Below, one piece after another: positions 60,472 to 64,000 of a stretch of DNA of 64,000 bases. The position numbers and the translations under genes were made by a program. The notes under the pieces are model-generated. The model ran no database searches, was not told the DNA's origin, and saw only the letters and a list, made by a program, of their open reading frames with translations. Location of the stretch: positions 744,001 to 808,000 of the forward strand of contig NZ_JAQISN010000001.1 in the NCBI RefSeq assembly GCF_037450285.1, in the 5' to 3' direction. The DNA is from Erwinia sp. SLM-02 (GTDB taxonomy: Bacteria; Pseudomonadota; Gammaproteobacteria; Enterobacterales; Enterobacteriaceae). Position 1 is the first letter of the stretch; every line of letters begins with the position of its first letter.

Positions 60472-61970
60472 TGTCTTTTCTCGATGACGCCATTGGCGTG
60501 TTTTCCCCTGGCTGGAAAGCCTCCCGGCTGCGGGCGCGCGAAGTTATACGGGCTTACGAAGCGGTAAAGCCAACACGCACCCACAAGGCCCGCCGTGAAA
60601 ATCGTTCAGCCGATCAGCTGAGTCAGTTCGGCGCAGTCTCGCTGCGTGAACAGGCCCGATGGCTGGATAACAACCATGACCTGGTGATTGGCGTGTTCGA
60701 CAAGCTGGAAGAGCGGGTAGTGGGGAAGCAGGGGATTATTGTTGAGCCACATCCGAAGCTGACCAGTGGGCAGATATCTAAGAAGCTGGCTAAAGAAATT
60801 CGCCGTAAGTTTGGCGAGTGGTCTGTCAGGCCGGAAGTTACGAGCCAGTTTACCCGCCCCATGCTTGAGCGTCTGATGCTGAGAACGTGGCTGCGTGACG
60901 GTGAGGTGTTTGCCCAGATGGTGCAGGGAAACGCTACCGGGCTTGAGCCATCGGCGCGGATTCCATTCTGGCTGGAAGCGCTGGAGCCTGATTTCGTTCC
61001 AATGAACAGCGATGCATCTAAAAACCTGAATCAGGGCGTGTATACGGATACCTGGGGGAAGCCGAAAAGATATCAGGTCTACAAAAGCCTTCCTGTCACC
61101 AGGCGTCAGTTCGATACCAAAGAGATTGATGCCGAAAACATGATCCACCTGAAGTTCACACGCCGCCTTCATCAGATGCGCGGAACGTCACTGCTTTCGG
61201 GCGTGCTGATGCGCCTGAGCGCCCTGAAGGAATATGAAGACTCTGAGCTGACGGCAGCACGAATCGCGGCGGCGCTGGGCATGTATATCAAAAAGGGCGA
61301 CGGTCAGAGTTATGAAGAGGGCAGCAGTCCTGATGATCGTGAGGTGAACATTCAGCCTGGCATGCTCTATGACGACTTACAGCCCGGTGAAGAAATCGGA
61401 ATGATTAAGTCCGATCGCCCGAATCCAAACCTTGAAACCTTCCGTAACGGCCAGTTGCGGGCCGTGGCCGCAGGGAGCCGTCTGAGCTTCTCCAGTACTG
61501 CCCGGAACTACAACGGTACTTACAGCGCTCAGCGGCAGGAGCTGGTGGAGTCAACGGACGGCTATCTGATTTTACAGGACTGGTTTATCGGTTCGGTTAC
61601 CCGGCCTATGTACCGCACTTGGCTCAAAATTGCGCTGGCTTCCGGCGAAATCAAACTGCCGCGCGGTATCGACATGGATACCGTTTACGACGCGGTGTAC
61701 TCAGGGCCGGTGATGCCGTGGATTGATCCGGTGAAAGAGGCGAATGCCTGGAAAATCCAGATCCGTGGTGGCGCAGCGACTGAGTCCGACTGGGTACGCG
61801 CCAGCGGGAAAAATCCCGATGACGTGAAGACACGCCGCAAGGCTGAAATTGATGAAAACCGAGAACAGGGGCTGGTGTTTGATACCGATCCTGCCAATGA
61901 CAAAGGAGCCACCAGTGTCGAAGATGAAAAACCGGACGACCCGCCGTCCGAAAGCCAGCGTAAGAAATAG
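60471..61970 (+). CDS. Phage portal protein (GpB family)
   Basis: A 499-residue lambda-type portal: SFLDDAIGVFSPGWKASRLRAR start, WLDNNHDLVIGVFDKLEERVVG, and SFSSTARNYNGTYSAQRQELVE. Twelve copies form the ring through which DNA enters the head. The start at 60471 shares one base with the gpW stop. The 3' end overlaps the protease-capsid gene by 56 bases. Confidence 0.94.
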   Translation: MSFLDDAIGVFSPGWKASRLRAREVIRAYEAVKPTRTHKARRENRSADQLSQFGAVSLREQARWLDNNHDLVIGVFDKLEERVVGKQGIIVEPHPKLTSGQISKKLAKEIRRKFGEWSVRPEVTSQFTRPMLERLMLRTWLRDGEVFAQMVQGNATGLEPSARIPFWLEALEPDFVPMNSDASKNLNQGVYTDTWGKPKRYQVYKSLPVTRRQFDTKEIDAENMIHLKFTRRLHQMRGTSLLSGVLMRLSALKEYEDSELTAARIAAALGMYIKKGDGQSYEEGSSPDDREVNIQPGMLYDDLQPGEEIGMIKSDRPNPNLETFRNGQLRAVAAGSRLSFSSTARNYNGTYSAQRQELVESTDGYLILQDWFIGSVTRPMYRTWLKIALASGEIKLPRGIDMDTVYDAVYSGPVMPWIDPVKEANAWKIQIRGGAATESDWVRASGKNPDDVKTRRKAEIDENREQGLVFDTDPANDKGATSVEDEKPDDPPSESQRKK

Positions 61971-63939
61971 TCCGGGTCAGTCGTGGTTTCGCATGCAGGC
62001 CACGGAAAACAGCCAGGCGGATATTTTTATTTATGACGAGATTGGCTACTGGGGAGTAACAGCAAAACAGTTTGTTAACGACCTCAGGGCGCTGGGCGAT
62101 ATCACCCACATCAACCTGCATATCAACTCTCCTGGTGGCGATGTCTTTGACGGCATCGCCATTTTTAATGCTCTGAAGCACCACGGCGCGGCCATCACTG
62201 TGCATATCGACGGGCTTGCAGCCTCTATGGCATCGGTCATTGCGATGGTGGGAAACCCGGTCATCATGCCGGAAAACACCATGATGATGATCCATAAGCC
62301 CTGGGGCTTTGCGGGTGGTGATGCAAACGACATGCGTGACTACGCCGATCTGCTCGATAAAGTGGAGTCCGTTCTGATCCCTGCGTATGTCGAAAAAACG
62401 GGCAAGTCCAGCGAAGAGATTGCCGCGATGCTGGAGGATGAAACCTGGCTGGATGGCCGTGAGTGTCTTGCTCTGGGGTTCGCCGATCAGGTAACGCCAT
62501 CCCTGCAGGCGATGGCCTGTATTCATTCAAAACGTATTGAGGAATTTGAAAAAATGCCAAAAAGCATTCGTAACATGGTTACTCCACCGCGCGCTAACGC
62601 ACCGCGTGACCCGCAGCAGCCGCCAGTTCAGCAGCCTCCTGTCACCCAGCCTACAGCCGCTGATGAGACTGCAATTCGCGCCCAAATCCTGGCCGAACAA
62701 AAAGAACGTGTGAACGGTATTAATAACCTGTTCGCCATGTTCGGCGGTAAGCATTCCGATCTGCAGGCGCAGTGTGTGGCGGATGTTGAGTGTTCAGTCG
62801 ATTCGGCTAAGGACCAGCTCCTGGCCGCGCTCGGTAAAGTCGCCTCACCGTCCGCCAAAAATGCGCCGGTTCACATTCACGCTGGCAACGGTAACTTTGT
62901 GGCTGACGGTATTCGTCAGGCGCTGATGTCCCGCGCTGGTTTCGAAAACCGTGAAAAAGATAACGTTTATAACGGCATGACCCTGCGCGAATACGCCCGT
63001 ATGGCGCTGACCGAAAACGGGATCGGCGTGGCCAGTTACAACCCGATGCAGATGGTCGGGCTGGCGCTGACCCACAGCACCTCTGATTTTGGCAATATCC
63101 TGCTGGATGTGGCAAATAAGGCGCTGCTGCAGGGCTGGGAAGAAGCCGCAGAAACCTTTGAGCAGTGGACCAAGAAAGGTCAGTTGTCTGACTTTAAAAC
63201 AGCTCACCGTGTCGGTATGGGTGGCTTCCCGTCACTTCGTCAGGTTCGTGAAGGTGCTGAGTACAAATATGTCACTACCGGCGATAAGGGCGAAACCATC
63301 GCGCTGGCCACCTACGGTGAGATTTTCTCTGTCACCCGTCAGGCGATCATTAACGATGACCTGAACCAGCTGACTGATGTGCCGATGAAGATGGGCCGCG
63401 CTGCAAAAGCCACCATCGGCGATCTGGTTTACGCGGTGCTGACCAAAAACCCGAAAATGTCAGATGGGAAAGCTATTTTCCATACTGACCACAAAAACCT
63501 GTCAGCCGGTGCTATTTCCGTCGCCAGCCTGGACGATGCCCGAAAGCTGATGCGCCTGCAGAAAGAAGGTGAGCGCTCCCTGAATATTCGGCCTGCTTTT
63601 ATGCTGGTTCCGGTGGCGCTGGAAACTCAGGCAAGCCAGACCATCAAGTCAGCCAGTGTTAAAGGGGCTGATGTTAATGCGGGTATTATTAACCCGATTC
63701 AGAACTTCGCCACCGTCATCGCCGAAGCGCGCCTTGATGATGTGGATGCAAAAGCCTGGTATCTGACTGCGGCGCAGGGCACTGACACCATCGAGGTGGC
63801 CTACCTGAACGGCGTTGATACCCCGTACATCGATCAGCAGGAAGGTTTCTCAACCGACGGCATTGCGACCAAAGTGCGTATCGATGCCGGTGTCGCTCCG
63901 CTTGATTATCGCGGCCTAGTGAAATCCTCCGGCCAGTAA
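61915..63939 (+). CDS. Head maturation protease-major capsid protein fusion
   Basis: A 674-residue fusion. Residues about 15-210 form a ClpP-like protease (INSPGGDVFDGIAI, the nucleophile Ser in GLAASMASVIAM, and the His in MMMIHKPWGF). A Pro/Gln linker (about 220-245) leads to a major capsid domain (about 320-674, ending GLVKSSGQ). The protease should cleave scaffold and free the capsid. I start at GTG 61915, six bases after AAAGGAG. Fusions of this type are known from Gifsy-like phages. Confidence 0.9.
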   Translation: MSKMKNRTTRRPKASVRNSPGQSWFRMQATENSQADIFIYDEIGYWGVTAKQFVNDLRALGDITHINLHINSPGGDVFDGIAIFNALKHHGAAITVHIDGLAASMASVIAMVGNPVIMPENTMMMIHKPWGFAGGDANDMRDYADLLDKVESVLIPAYVEKTGKSSEEIAAMLEDETWLDGRECLALGFADQVTPSLQAMACIHSKRIEEFEKMPKSIRNMVTPPRANAPRDPQQPPVQQPPVTQPTAADETAIRAQILAEQKERVNGINNLFAMFGGKHSDLQAQCVADVECSVDSAKDQLLAALGKVASPSAKNAPVHIHAGNGNFVADGIRQALMSRAGFENREKDNVYNGMTLREYARMALTENGIGVASYNPMQMVGLALTHSTSDFGNILLDVANKALLQGWEEAAETFEQWTKKGQLSDFKTAHRVGMGGFPSLRQVREGAEYKYVTTGDKGETIALATYGEIFSVTRQAIINDDLNQLTDVPMKMGRAAKATIGDLVYAVLTKNPKMSDGKAIFHTDHKNLSAGAISVASLDDARKLMRLQKEGERSLNIRPAFMLVPVALETQASQTIKSASVKGADVNAGIINPIQNFATVIAEARLDDVDAKAWYLTAAQGTDTIEVAYLNGVDTPYIDQQEGFSTDGIATKVRIDAGVAPLDYRGLVKSSGQ

Positions 63940-63963
63940 CCGGTAACTCAGAAAACCCCGCTC

Positions 63964-63983
63964 AGCCCATCAGGGCTTTTTTT
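63964..63983 (+). terminator. Terminator-like hairpin after the capsid gene
   Basis: AGCCC and GGGCT pair around ATCA and are followed by a T run, 25 bases past the capsid stop. It could lower expression of the next head genes unless Q-modified polymerase passes. Confidence 0.7.
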
Positions 63984-64000
63984 ATATCTGAAATCAGCCC

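Larger units (their letters stand above)
39695..64000. mobile_element. Lambdoid cos-type prophage, left end to window edge
   Basis: From the end of leuZ to the window edge all genes fit one temperate siphophage-like genome in lambdoid order: integration, leftward early genes, immunity, rightward early and replication genes, Q, lysis, cos and head. The right end and attR are outside the window. No gene seen is broken, so the phage could be functional. The exact left boundary (attL) lies in or just after leuZ and cannot be fixed without attR. Confidence 0.93.

Overview
The window is a piece of enterobacterial chromosome. The block sulA-sxy-yccS-yccF-helD-mgsA-yccT-yccU-hspQ-rlmI-acyP-tusE-yccA-serT keeps the order known from E. 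coli, but the rest (an added fimbrial operon, sad next to yccJ-wrbA, a rut operon without rutE, and a luxI gene beside sdiA) points to the Erwinia/Pantoea group. This is inferred from gene content and protein similarity by eye; no search was run.

Region by region. 1-10.6 kb: housekeeping block (SOS division inhibitor, competence regulator, helicase IV, methylglyoxal synthase, small heat-shock and rRNA/tRNA modification genes). 10.8-11.3 kb: two identical tRNA-Ser(UGA) genes separated by a seven-copy TGCCTC repeat. 11.4-19.6 kb: a divergent, probably regulatory gene and a chaperone/usher fimbrial operon (major subunit, usher, chaperone, FimH-like adhesin, minor subunit) that continues into a lipoprotein gene and an FKBP-like gene. 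19.9-25.2 kb: glucose-1-phosphatase with a long Ala/Lys-rich tail, aldehyde dehydrogenase, yccJ-wrbA and an EamA transporter. 25.2-31.2 kb: rutABCDFG for uracil catabolism, divergent from rutR, with a sigma-54 promoter and tandem NtrC-like sites between them. 31.2-39.2 kb: cycA, the quorum-sensing pair sdiA-luxI, ydgC, yecF, the response regulator uvrY, uvrC and pgsA. 39.4-39.7 kb: the glyW-cysT-leuZ tRNA cluster.

From leuZ to the right edge lies a lambdoid, cos-type prophage that runs off the window. It has integrase and a DUF4224 excisionase-like gene, a leftward early operon, an immunity region (CI-like repressor, Cro, matching GGTAAC-N4-GTTACC operators on both sides), a rightward early operon (CII-like regulator, O-like replication protein with internal iterons, PerC-like, ParB-like, Dam, RusA, KilA-N, DUF968, Q), a late promoter with terminator, lysis genes, a cos region, and head genes (TerS, TerL, gpW-like, portal, protease-capsid fusion). 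Two AT-rich genes on the opposite strand between Q and the lysis genes, and an entericidin-like lipoprotein after lysis, are cargo (moron) genes.

The most promising unexplained items are the two-gene AT-rich prophage cassette (membrane protein plus unrecognised 359-residue protein), the fimbrial operon with its own lipoprotein and a degenerate FKBP-type protein, the TolA-like tail on Agp, a tRNA-Arg-like sequence in the leftward phage leader, and the strong dyads between sdiA and luxI.
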